Numbered from the stretch's first letter, positions 1 to 6,189 are shown. The stretch: DNA of 7,170 nucleotides from Sneathiella sp. (GCA_002732675.1 NVRR01000164.1:1-7170), one strand, 5' to 3'. Numbers and translations: made by a program. Notes: a model not told the origin generated them from the sequence alone.

Positions 1-225
1 TCCGAGAACGCCGCCCAATGTCTCCACCAGCCGGGTCTTGGCCAGCCCCGGAACCCCGATCAGCAGCGCATGGCCCCGGGACAGAAGTGTAATCAACGCT
101 AACTCGATCACCTCCTCCTGACCGAAAATGAAATTTCCGATACCGGATCTGAGGTCTGCCATCTTCGCCGAAAGGCTATCGACCCGTTCAAGAATTTGCT
201 GTTCAGTATGGTGATTTAGGGTCAT
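1..225 (-). CDS. MoxR-family AAA+ ATPase, N-terminal 75 residues (partial)
   Basis: The gene begins at an ATG at 223-225 and runs off the left edge, so only 75 codons are visible. A polar N-terminal helix (residues 1-28) leads into FGQEEVIELAL (34-44), the typical MoxR 'GQ' segment. The Walker A loop GVPGLAKT follows at 57-64, preceded by the β-strand HALLIG. This arrangement is characteristic of MoxR AAA+ ATPases, cytoplasmic chaperone-like enzymes that usually act with VWA/DUF58 proteins encoded just downstream. In this case those would lie outside the window. Walker B and the sensor residues are not visible. The Shine-Dalgarno is weak (GGA about 10 nt upstream). Another ATG at 230-232 is in a different frame. 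The gene is divergent from the DUF1285 gene at 334. The family call is firm; the cellular role is inference. Confidence 0.92.
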   Translation of the reverse strand, partial: MTLNHHTEQQILERVDSLSAKMADLRSGIGNFIFGQEEVIELALITLLSRGHALLIGVPGLAKTRLVETLGGVLG

Positions 226-333
226 GTTTCATTATTCCGATCAAAAAACAGCATAAGTTTTCCTGCTCATTTGATAGCCAGTCTCGAATATCCTAAATAT
301 AGTACATAAATAACGAGGGTTAAGGCCAAAATT
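226..333. promoter_or_regulatory. Divergent intergenic region between moxR-like gene and DUF1285 operon
   Basis: These 108 bp are AT-rich and separate two divergent genes, so they should hold promoters for both directions. For the plus strand the best candidate is TTGATA at 271-276, a 17-nt spacer and TAAATA at 294-299. TATAGT at 298-303 is a better -10 hexamer but lacks a good -35 at the right distance. GAGGG (315-319) and AAGG (322-325) upstream of the ATG at 334 could act as ribosome binding sites. I see no clear minus-strand promoter hexamers and no obvious operator palindrome. Confidence 0.35.
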
Positions 334-921
334 ATGACAGACGAGAAGAATCAGGACGGGCTCGGCGCGATTATCAAGCAGATACAGGGCCAAAAGCATC
401 CGCCGGTGCATCTATGGAATCCGGATTTCTGCGGCGATCTCGATATGCGGATCGCCCGGGACGGCACTTGGTTTTATATGGGCTCGCCCATTGGCCGGAA
501 GCCTTTGGTGAAGCTGTTTTCGGGGGTCATCCGGCTTGATGAAAATGAAAAATATTATCTGGTAACGCCTGTTGAGAAAATCGGCATTACCGTTGATGAC
601 GCACCGTTTGTGGCGGTCGAAATGTTTTGCGAAGGAGAAGGGCGGGAACAGATTTTGAGCTTCCGGACCAATGTTGACGATTTCGTGATCATGGATGCCG
701 ATCACCCGTTTCGCATCGAAATTGACCCTGAAACCAAGGAACCCGCGCCTTATGTTCGGGTGCGGAGCAATCTTGACGCGCTGATTGCCCGGTCTGTTTT
801 TTATGACCTTGTCAATCTGGCGGCGGAAGAAGATATTAAGGGCAACCGTATTTTTGGCTTCTGGAGCAGCGGGCAGTTTTTTGAGCTTGGGTTAATGGAT
901 GACATTTTTGACAACAGATAA
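334..921 (+). CDS. DUF1285 domain-containing protein
   Basis: This encodes a 195-residue cytoplasmic protein with no signal peptide or membrane segment. It matches the DUF1285 pattern from end to end: HLWNP at 26-30, then GDLDMRIARDGTWFYMGSPI (34-53) and RKPLVKLFSGVIRLD (55-69). Next come YYLVTPVEKIGI (74-85), FRTNVDD (110-116), and a C-terminal PYVRVRSNLDALIARSVFYDLV (139-160) that is also typical of the family. DUF1285 proteins are small, mostly β-rich and of unknown biochemical function; I do not assign one. AAGG 8 nt upstream supports the ATG start. The 3' end overlaps the next gene by 23 bp, making this the first gene of a probable four-gene operon ending in cca. Confidence 0.93.
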   Translation: MTDEKNQDGLGAIIKQIQGQKHPPVHLWNPDFCGDLDMRIARDGTWFYMGSPIGRKPLVKLFSGVIRLDENEKYYLVTPVEKIGITVDDAPFVAVEMFCEGEGREQILSFRTNVDDFVIMDADHPFRIEIDPETKEPAPYVRVRSNLDALIARSVFYDLVNLAAEEDIKGNRIFGFWSSGQFFELGLMDDIFDNR

Positions 922-1552
922 TCACCTTTTTGCACAGACAATCCGCCCTAACCTTGAACCAATCCCGACGGACGTTTCACCGGCCCTGTATCCAAATGGA
1001 AAATATCGCGGGGATCATGACCTGAACCCGGCAGGCCCGCCGCTCGCGGACACGACATTTACGCCCGCTGCGGTTCTCGTCCCCATCGTCATGCGCGATG
1101 AAGGCATGACGGTGCTTTTGACGCGCCGGGCGAGCCATCTTGCAAAGCATCCGGGCCAGATCAGTTTTCCGGGTGGCCGGGCGGAGGAGGCAGACCAGAA
1201 TGCCGTTGAAACCGCTTTGCGGGAATCTGAAGAAGAGATATCTTTACAGCCACATCTGGTTGAAGTTATCGGCGCGTTGAATACATATATAACCGTGACA
1301 CGTTATTCGGTGACGCCGGTGGTCGGATTGGTCAAGCCTTCCTTTTCCTTGAAAGCTGAGGTGGGGGAGGTCTCTGAAATTTTTGAAGTGCCGCTGGACT
1401 TTCTGATGGATGCCAGTAATCGCAAAAAACATAGCGGATTTCACAATGGTGTTGAGCGGTTCTGGTACGCCATTCCGTTTAATGATTATTATATTTGGGG
1501 AGCGACAGCTGGGATGATCAAAGATTTGTCAGAGCGGATTGAATCTTCATGA
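899..1552 (+). CDS. Nudix hydrolase, CoA pyrophosphatase type
   Basis: This 217-residue protein probably hydrolyses the diphosphate of coenzyme A or its derivatives, giving 3',5'-ADP and phosphopantetheine. The CoA-type signature is clear: LLTRRASHLAKHPGQ (73-87) followed directly by ISFPGG (88-93). The Nudix box follows, with catalytic-helix residues LRESEEE at 107-113 (metal-binding glutamates E109, E112, E113). The final glycine of the generic box is Ser115, and the box is one residue longer than the textbook form. Both deviations occur in known CoA pyrophosphatases such as E. coli NudL, as I recall it, so activity is expected. The ATG at 899 lies inside the DUF1285 gene, and the 3' end overlaps the next start (ATGA at 1549-1552), implying coupled translation. 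The exact substrate is inferred from the family. Confidence 0.93.
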   Translation: MTFLTTDNHLFAQTIRPNLEPIPTDVSPALYPNGKYRGDHDLNPAGPPLADTTFTPAAVLVPIVMRDEGMTVLLTRRASHLAKHPGQISFPGGRAEEADQNAVETALRESEEEISLQPHLVEVIGALNTYITVTRYSVTPVVGLVKPSFSLKAEVGEVSEIFEVPLDFLMDASNRKKHSGFHNGVERFWYAIPFNDYYIWGATAGMIKDLSERIESS

Positions 1553-1833
1553 TCAAAGCAATTCTTTTTCATGGCATTCCTTTATTGCTCCCTTTTGTGA
1601 TTTACGGGCTTTATCTTTACTTCGACAAGCGGGCAGGAGGCGATAAAGGCTGGGGCCGAAATTCCATCGCCATCGCCACCTTGGCAGGATTGGTTCTCAT
1701 GGCAGTCAGCCTGGTGGCACTGGGGTTGGTCAGCGGTGTGTCGAGGGAGGGGACGGTGTATGTTCCGCCGAAATTTGAAGATGGCAGGATTATCGACTCT
1801 CAAATTCTCCCGGCCGAAGAAAAGAAGGACTGA
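1549..1833 (+). CDS. Small two-helix membrane protein, DUF6111-like
   Basis: This 94-residue protein has two predicted membrane helices: about residues 6-25 (GIPLLLPFVIYGLYLYF region) and 41-63 (IAIATLAGLVLMAVSLVALG region), joined by a short charged loop (DKRAGGDKGWGR). The hydrophilic tail carries YVPPKFEDGRI, which resembles the 'YVPP...DG.I' ending I associate with DUF6111 proteins found beside cca in alphaproteobacteria. Its function is unknown. The ATG overlaps the Nudix stop codon (ATGA), and cca starts 6 nt after its stop. Position and size make it a genuine small gene rather than a chance frame. The family name is from memory and less certain than the membrane topology. Confidence 0.85.
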   Translation: MIKAILFHGIPLLLPFVIYGLYLYFDKRAGGDKGWGRNSIAIATLAGLVLMAVSLVALGLVSGVSREGTVYVPPKFEDGRIIDSQILPAEEKKD

Positions 1834-1839
1834 TTTTCC

Positions 1840-3051
1840 ATGGGCAGCCTAAGCGACCTTGTCGATATTGCTGCCGTGCCGCCTTTGTGGAAGACCTGGC
1901 CGGAAACAGATAGGGTCGTGACGACCCTAGAAAATGCCGGTGGGACAGCGCGATTTGTTGGTGGCTGTGTCCGTGACGCCTTACTCGGCTTGGATACGGT
2001 GGATGTTGATATCTGCACCGATCTCACACCTGAAAAAGTCATGGCGGCGCTTGAAAAAGCATCTATCAAAGCCATTCCCACCGGGATCGATCATGGTACA
2101 GTGACCGCCGTTCTGGGCAAACATCATTTTGAAATCACGACTTTACGCGTTGACGTCAAAAGCCATGGGCGTCATGCCGATGTCGCCTTTACCCAGGATT
2201 GGGAGCAGGATGCGACACGTCGGGATTTCACCATCAACGCGATATATATGGATCGGGAAGGACAGCTTTTTGATCCCATAGGCGGAATTAAAGATCTGAA
2301 ATCAGGCTCTGTCCGCTTTATCGGCAAAGCGGAGGACCGAATTCGTGAAGATTATTTGCGGGTCCTGCGGTATTTTCGGTTTTTTGCGCGCTTTAGTAAT
2401 CGGAACCCCGATCCCGTGGCGCTGGCGGCCTGCCGCGCTGCCAGCGGAAACCTTGGCAATTTATCCGCCGAGCGTATTCGCAAGGAATTCCTATCGTTGC
2501 TGTCCACCGACGCGCCGGGTTTATCCATAGAGTTGATGGCGGATACGGGTATTTTGAAAGCGCTCATCGGTCCCGATTTAGACCTTGCACTGTTTCAGGC
2601 ACTGATTTCCCTATCCGTACCATCCGATGAAATGCAGAGGCTGGCGAGCCTGCTTGGTGGCGCGCGGGGAAAAATTGAGCAGGTTGTAGACCGATTGCGG
2701 CTTTCCGGTCGGCAGAAAAAACGGCTTATTTCCATGGCGGAGCAGGATATCTCGGACGGCATGTCAAAACAGGATAGGGCTGCCGCGCTCTATCGGTTGG
2801 GGCCAGCGACTTTCACAGACCAGACGATTTTACTCTGGGCGCGAAACTCGGATAACGCAGAGTTCGCGATATATCTGGAGGAGGCGCGGGGGTGGTCATC
2901 GCCGACATTCCCGGTGACCGGCACTGATTTGCTGGCGCGCGGGCGGGAAGCAGGCCCGGAAATGGGCAGGCAGTTGGCAGCGTTGGAAGACATTTGGGTG
3001 ACATCAGGCTTTACGGCGACAAAAGCCCAATTGCTGGATCGGCTCACCTGA
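1840..3051 (+). CDS. cca: CCA tRNA nucleotidyltransferase (class II, poly(A)-polymerase family)
   Basis: The product adds or repairs the 3'-terminal CCA of tRNAs using CTP and ATP. Over 403 residues the class II motifs appear in order. The first is FVGGCVRDALLG (39-50). The catalytic carboxylates D55 and D57 (VDVDI) follow. RRDFTINAIYMD (127-138) is the third motif, and RIREDYLRVLRYFRFFARF (167-185) is the nucleotide-selecting and neck-helix region. The C-terminal half is helical and divergent, as usual. I see no HD phosphohydrolase motif. AAGGA at 1825-1829 lies 10 nt before the ATG, inside the end of the preceding gene. The 3' end overlaps the convergent gene by 8 bp (3044-3051), so no intrinsic terminator fits between them. 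Confidence 0.96.
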   Translation: MGSLSDLVDIAAVPPLWKTWPETDRVVTTLENAGGTARFVGGCVRDALLGLDTVDVDICTDLTPEKVMAALEKASIKAIPTGIDHGTVTAVLGKHHFEITTLRVDVKSHGRHADVAFTQDWEQDATRRDFTINAIYMDREGQLFDPIGGIKDLKSGSVRFIGKAEDRIREDYLRVLRYFRFFARFSNRNPDPVALAACRAASGNLGNLSAERIRKEFLSLLSTDAPGLSIELMADTGILKALIGPDLDLALFQALISLSVPSDEMQRLASLLGGARGKIEQVVDRLRLSGRQKKRLISMAEQDISDGMSKQDRAAALYRLGPATFTDQTILLWARNSDNAEFAIYLEEARGWSSPTFPVTGTDLLARGREAGPEMGRQLAALEDIWVTSGFTATKAQLLDRLT

Positions 3052-3907
3052 CGCCCAAAATCCAGCCTTCTTCAGTCCGACATTTCTCTTGCTCTTGCCG
3101 TGACAGCCAATCCGGTGCGGCGAACAACGCCTTGGCGGTCCCAGCTCGCTGATGATCGATAAACCAGTCCCGACAGGCCAGCACCTGCCGCGCGTCCTTG
3201 ATCGCATGATCATAGGTGTCATGGGCGTTAAGGCTCGGCCATATTTCTGTGAGGATAATGCCATCCAGATCCGCATCCCATCGTGTTTCAAATGGCCAGT
3301 ATCTTGTGGCCATCGCGAATTCGGGATCACCGCCAAGATCGTGAAGGCATTTAAGGCCCGTCAACGTCTGGCTGCCCACGGATCCGATTGTGTATAATTT
3401 CCAGACCGCCGAAATCGTGGTCTGTTTCTTGTTGTCACGAAGATGCTTTTCGACGATCCGCCATTCCTTGAAATTCTCCTGCAGAAAGGGAGGTTTTTTT
3501 GATGTAAGCTGATCCGATTGCGACGAGGGCGGGCATCCCCAGAACGGGCCGGGATGGTGGGGAGAAATCTGCTCGTTCAGACGTCCGGCAACGTCGAAAC
3601 GATTGTTCGCATCCAATTCATCGGAAACCAGGTCCGAAGCAATTATCGCAGCAGCTTTCCGCCCGCCGCCCAAACCGCTGCCCGCCGGATATCCGAATGG
3701 AAAATCAAATCCGACAAATGCGGGTCCGGAACGGGTTCTCAATAAGTCCCGAATACGGGCCATGCAGGCCGCGCGGGTCCGGAAATATTCAGGCGGGGGC
3801 AGCTCAGTCGGGCTCGACCAGGCTATCCAACACCGATCCGAAGAAGGTTTTACAGGACCTGGCGATGCGGCCGCGGACCAGTCAACAATGATGACAAGAT
3901 CAAAAAT
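3044..3907 (-). CDS. RNase H-like / DUF429-like protein with apparent ATT start
   Basis: The frame is open from a stop at 3989-3991 down to the TGA at 3044-3046. Its first ATG is at 3761-3763, yet the sequence upstream clearly codes. It reads DLVIIVDWSAAASPGP, then RCWIAW, then PPPEYFRTRAACMARIRDLL, which resembles the N-terminus of related alphaproteobacterial proteins. No ATG, GTG or TTG lies in frame between the stop and 3763. An ATT at 3905-3907, 10 nt after AGGAG (3918-3922), is the best start and gives 287 residues. Further motifs are DWS (9-11), GFDFPFGYPAG (66-76) and NNRFDVAG (101-108). The two Asp-containing β-strand motifs suggest an RNase H-like fold, as in DUF429. I recall homologues carrying the label 'molybdopterin guanine dinucleotide synthesis protein', which I do not trust. 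The function is unknown. Confidence 0.82.
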   Translation of the reverse strand: MFDLVIIVDWSAAASPGPVKPSSDRCWIAWSSPTELPPPEYFRTRAACMARIRDLLRTRSGPAFVGFDFPFGYPAGSGLGGGRKAAAIIASDLVSDELDANNRFDVAGRLNEQISPHHPGPFWGCPPSSQSDQLTSKKPPFLQENFKEWRIVEKHLRDNKKQTTISAVWKLYTIGSVGSQTLTGLKCLHDLGGDPEFAMATRYWPFETRWDADLDGIILTEIWPSLNAHDTYDHAIKDARQVLACRDWFIDHQRAGTAKALFAAPDWLSRQEQEKCRTEEGWILGVR

Positions 3908-3917
3908 AACGGGTCGG

Positions 3918-3922
3918 CTCCT
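3918..3922 (-). promoter_or_regulatory. Shine-Dalgarno AGGAG deciding the ATT start
   Basis: Read on the minus strand this is AGGAG followed by CCGACCCGTT and then ATT. It is a strong ribosome binding site just before the point where similarity to the family begins, and far upstream of the first ATG (3763). It supports initiation at ATT 3905-3907 (spacing 10 nt). GTT at 3908-3910 would have better spacing (7 nt) but is not an accepted initiator. Confidence 0.5.
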
Positions 3923-3951
3923 GACAGGTAATGCGGGAATTATGTTATAGT
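3921..3951 (+). promoter_or_regulatory. Candidate promoter for the small exported protein gene
   Basis: CTGACA at 3921-3926 differs from the -35 consensus at one position. TATAGT at 3946-3951 differs from the -10 consensus at one position. The 19-nt spacer is long, or 18 if TTATAG at 3945-3950 is used. It would give a 5' leader of roughly 85 nt before the ATG at 4043. The same stretch overlaps the AGGAG of the divergent gene. This is hexamer matching only. Confidence 0.3.
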
Positions 3952-3983
3952 ATGCGGAACTGGCAGCCTTGAAAATGACAAAT

Positions 3984-3999
3984 TCTATTCAAAAATAGA
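3984..3999. repeat. Short hairpin in the leader of the small exported protein gene
   Basis: TCTATT, a CAAA loop and AATAGA form a perfect 6-bp stem with a 4-nt loop, extendable by a T-G wobble. It is AT-rich, so weak as RNA structure, and has no T-run to make it a terminator. It lies between the divergent genes and could be an operator half-site pair or chance. Confidence 0.3.
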
Positions 4000-4030
4000 G
4001 GACATACTATTGTTCGCAAGCAATTCGATG

Positions 4031-4036
4031 AAGGAG
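4031..4036 (+). promoter_or_regulatory. Shine-Dalgarno AAGGAG fixing the start at 4043
   Basis: AAGGAG lies 6 nt before the ATG at 4043. An ATG at 4038-4040 is out of frame with the protein and only 1 nt from this site, so it is not used. Confidence 0.75.
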
Positions 4037-4042
4037 AATGTG

Positions 4043-4306
4043 ATGAAACAAGTCCTGCTGGTCTCGGTGATGACCCTTTTTGTGGCGGTCTCGGCCCCGG
4101 CCGTTGCGCAGTCCAATGACAGCGGTGCAGAGACGCTGGCGATGGAGGGGATTGGCAAGCTGATGGATGCACTTGGCGTTTTTATTAAATCTATCCCGCA
4201 ATATGAAGCACCGGAGATCCTGGAAAACGGTGATATCATTATCCGTCGCAAGAATCCCGAAGGTGAAAAGAAACCAGCGCCGAAGCTGGAAGAAACAAGA
4301 ACCTGA
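4043..4306 (+). CDS. Small exported protein with conserved NGDIIIRRK-type motif
   Basis: This encodes 87 residues. The ATG at 4043 is chosen because AAGGAG (4031-4036) lies 6 nt upstream and the protein then starts with a clean signal peptide: MKQ, a hydrophobic core (LLVSVMTLFVAVSA), and a likely signal peptidase I site after AVAQ (residue 23). An in-frame TTG at 4010 would ruin the signal. The mature part is about 64 residues: an acidic, probably helical stretch (ETLAMEGIGKLMDALGVFIK), then PEILENGDIIIRRK (56-69) and a Lys/Pro/Glu-rich tail. I recall the 'PEVLPNGDIIIRRK' motif at the C-terminus of small exported alphaproteobacterial proteins, sometimes wrongly labelled AAA+ ATPase; no ATPase motif is present here. 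It is probably periplasmic. Function unknown. It is co-oriented with ada, 98 bp upstream. Confidence 0.85.
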   Translation: MKQVLLVSVMTLFVAVSAPAVAQSNDSGAETLAMEGIGKLMDALGVFIKSIPQYEAPEILENGDIIIRRKNPEGEKKPAPKLEETRT

Positions 4307-4390
4307 GCTGTCATTAGATTTTGAATGTCATCGCGGAAATCGGATAGGGTGGAGGTAAGTTCATCTCTAAGCTACGTGTCAACACATTGA

Positions 4391-4396
4391 AAAGGA
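4391..4396 (+). promoter_or_regulatory. Shine-Dalgarno AAGGAG fixing the ada start at 4405
   Basis: AAGGAG lies 8 nt before the ATG at 4405 and inside the six-codon extension that a TTG start at 4387 would give, which argues for the ATG. The 98 bp before ada hold no good terminator. I see no match to the E. coli Ada-site layout (AAT, 6 nt, GCAA). TTGAAT at 4321-4326 has no convincing -10 partner. Confidence 0.7.
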
Positions 4397-4404
4397 GCAG
4401 AACA

Positions 4405-5463
4405 ATGGATACTGACACGAAAATTGCTGCGGTTATGACCCGTGATGCAACGAAGGACGGGCAGTTCGTCTATGCTGTGAAAACAACGGGTATTTATTGT
4501 CGTCCCTCCTGCCCGTCGCGCAAACCAAAGCCGGAAAACATCATGATTTACGGCGTGCCAGAACAGGCGGAAGCCGAAGGCTATCGTGCCTGTCTGCGGT
4601 GTCGACCGGATTTGGTGAAGATCGCAGATCCGAAACTCTCCCTCACCCGACAGATATGCCGCCTGATTGTTGCGCATTTCGAGGCGGTGCCAGAGGGGAA
4701 ACTTTCCATGGCAACCCTGGCACTTGAGACCGGATATAGCGAAGATCATTTATCACGCAGTTTCAAAAAAATCATGGGAATATCTCCTGCCGACTTTTAC
4801 GACAATATGCGGACATCCAATTTCAAGAAGAATGTGCAGGCCGGGGAAAGTATTTCCGGAGCCGCCTTTGGCGCCGGATTTGGCTCTTCCAGTCGGCTTT
4901 ATGAAAAGGCGCATGCTCGCCTCGGCATGACCCCGGCCTCGTATGCGAAAGGCGGAGCAGGGGCCGAGATATCCTATTCCTTTGTTGACTGCTTTTTGGG
5001 GCGCATGCTGGTGGCCGGGACCCGAAACGGGATTTGTGCGGTCTATTTCGGAGACAATGACGACGCGCTGCTCGTGGAACTCACCCAAGAATTTCCAAAG
5101 GCCGAAATTGCCCCGGATGTCGGGCGGCTTGGCGAATGGTCGGCGGGGATTGTTGAGTTTCTGGAACGCACATCCGGGGACTTGCCGGATATTCCCCTTG
5201 ATATGTATGGCACAGCATTCCAGCGGCGGGTTTGGCAGGAACTTCTTAAAATTGGCCCCGGCAAAACCAAGACATATCGTGACATTGCCGAGGATATGGG
5301 CCAGCCGAAATCGGCGCGTGCGGTTGGTCGTGCCTGTGCTACCAATCCGGTATCCCTGATTGTACCCTGTCACCGAGTGATCGGTACGGATGGCAAACTC
5401 CATGGATATCGCTGGGGATTGGAGCGAAAAGAAGCCTTGCGCGATTGGGAGGGTGCTGCCTAG
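4405..5463 (+). CDS. ada: Ada: methylphosphotriester/O6-alkylguanine-DNA methyltransferase and activator
   Basis: This 352-residue protein is collinear with E. coli Ada (354 residues). The N-terminal zinc domain takes methyl groups from DNA phosphotriesters; its four cysteines are C32 and C36 (GIYCRPSCPSRK) and C63 and C66 (RACLRCRPD). C32 corresponds to the methyl acceptor C38 of E. coli. An AraC-type helix-turn-helix pair follows (about 82-181, including LALETGYSEDHLSRSFKK and FGAGFGSSSRLYEK). The C-terminal MGMT domain has the catalytic cysteine C322 in IVPCHRVIG, preceded by GTAFQRRVWQEL (269-280) and SARAVGRACATNP (303-315). All key residues are intact, so it should be a working suicide methyltransferase and methylation-switched activator. 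It stands without alkA or alkB nearby. The next gene is convergent, 15 bp away. Confidence 0.96.
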   Translation: MDTDTKIAAVMTRDATKDGQFVYAVKTTGIYCRPSCPSRKPKPENIMIYGVPEQAEAEGYRACLRCRPDLVKIADPKLSLTRQICRLIVAHFEAVPEGKLSMATLALETGYSEDHLSRSFKKIMGISPADFYDNMRTSNFKKNVQAGESISGAAFGAGFGSSSRLYEKAHARLGMTPASYAKGGAGAEISYSFVDCFLGRMLVAGTRNGICAVYFGDNDDALLVELTQEFPKAEIAPDVGRLGEWSAGIVEFLERTSGDLPDIPLDMYGTAFQRRVWQELLKIGPGKTKTYRDIAEDMGQPKSARAVGRACATNPVSLIVPCHRVIGTDGKLHGYRWGLERKEALRDWEGAA

Positions 5464-5478
5464 GTCATAAACCCGGGA

Positions 5479-6183
5479 TCAAGATGGCCCGGCATCGGCG
5501 AGCTTAACGGGCGTCTTGTTTTGGGTAAAACGGCGCAGGCTCGCTTCCTTTTTTCGGGCCGCCAGATGGGCCTGCTTATCGCGGTATGTTTTGCGGGCGT
5601 CGGCCATGCGAGCGTCCGTATCTTTGCGCCGTTCCGCCCGCCAGAATTTAAGCACTTTTTGCTTATACGGGATGTTATATTTCTGGGTGCGTGAATGATA
5701 GTGGGCGACCGCCATATTCCATGAACGGCTTTCCGAATGGAGCGATTTCAGCAATTCCGCCGCATATCGCGTATTGCGCGCCGGGTCGAGTGCAGCGTCC
5801 AGGTTTTCAAAAGCCTTGGGGTGAAAATGCAGGTTAATCTGCATGCAGCCGACATCAATATTGCTGACCCCTTTGGCTTTCAATTTTTGAACTTCGTCAA
5901 TGGCCGCGGCTTTATTGGCGAGGTATCGCCCCCGGCCTTCGGCATAAACCGTCCAGGGCCAGGCAATAATTTCCTGTTTTCCTTTATGCCAGCGACCGGA
6001 TTCTGCGTGCGAGATGGCCCGTAGAAGATGCTTTGGCAGGCGGTTCCTCGTCTCGGCTTTTCCGATCTCCGACTGGCAAACATCCAGCATCTCTGCGGCA
6101 TTGGACGGAAAAGGCGTCGCGACGGCAATGGCCGGAATAGACCAGCCAAGGGCCAAGGTTGTCATCAGTATCATAAAGCGCAT
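5479..6183 (-). CDS. Exported lytic transglycosylase (SLT/lysozyme-like fold)
   Basis: The product is 234 residues with a signal peptide (MRFMILMTTLALGW..., likely cut after AVA near residue 22), so it acts on peptidoglycan in the periplasm. The SLT fold shows as LLRAISHAESGR (53-64), with E61 the expected catalytic glutamate. The family segment AWPWTVYAEGRGRYL (74-88) follows, then DVGCMQINLHFHP (110-122) and MAVAHYHSRTQKY (157-169). It should cleave the MurNAc-GlcNAc bond, forming 1,6-anhydro-MurNAc. After the domain comes a tail of about 55 residues rich in Arg, Lys and Ala (about 180-234), probably helical. AAGGAGG (6190-6196) sits 6 nt before the ATG. It lies 42 bp after the GNAT gene, probably as the last gene of a three-gene operon, and converges on ada. 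Confidence 0.9.
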   Translation of the reverse strand: MRFMILMTTLALGWSIPAIAVATPFPSNAAEMLDVCQSEIGKAETRNRLPKHLLRAISHAESGRWHKGKQEIIAWPWTVYAEGRGRYLANKAAAIDEVQKLKAKGVSNIDVGCMQINLHFHPKAFENLDAALDPARNTRYAAELLKSLHSESRSWNMAVAHYHSRTQKYNIPYKQKVLKFWRAERRKDTDARMADARKTYRDKQAHLAARKKEASLRRFTQNKTPVKLADAGPS

Positions 6184-6189
6184 ATCGCT

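Noticed and set aside
230..232. Alternative ATG start upstream of the MoxR gene
   Set aside because: It is out of frame with the MoxR coding sequence.
1175..1246. Nudix box with Ser for the last Gly and an extra residue
   Set aside because: Known CoA pyrophosphatases such as E. coli NudL show the same spacing and a non-Gly residue there, as I recall; the catalytic glutamates are intact.
3761..3763. ATG as the start of the minus-strand RNase H-like protein
   Set aside because: It would remove the conserved VDWSAA strand and about 48 codons that look like coding sequence, and no ribosome site precedes it.
3603..3950. Plus-strand open frames of 64-115 codons
   Set aside because: They are antisense to the conserved minus-strand gene, including the DWS and GFDFPFGYP coding parts, and read as low-complexity sequence.
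3947..4010. 8-bp inverted repeat ATAGTATG / CATACTAT 48 bp apart
   Set aside because: It is short, AT-rich and cannot be extended; chance is a sufficient explanation in an AT-rich intergenic region.
4387..4404. TTG start giving Ada six extra residues
   Set aside because: The ribosome site AAGGAG (4391-4396) lies inside this extension and is well placed for the ATG at 4405.
4753..5403. Minus-strand open frame of 216 codons
   Set aside because: It lies wholly antisense to ada, which has full-length family motifs; the translation shows no recognisable motif.
5464..5478. Possible bidirectional terminator between ada and the lytic transglycosylase
   Set aside because: Only 15 bp separate the genes; there is a CCCGGG core but no usable stem followed by a T-run.
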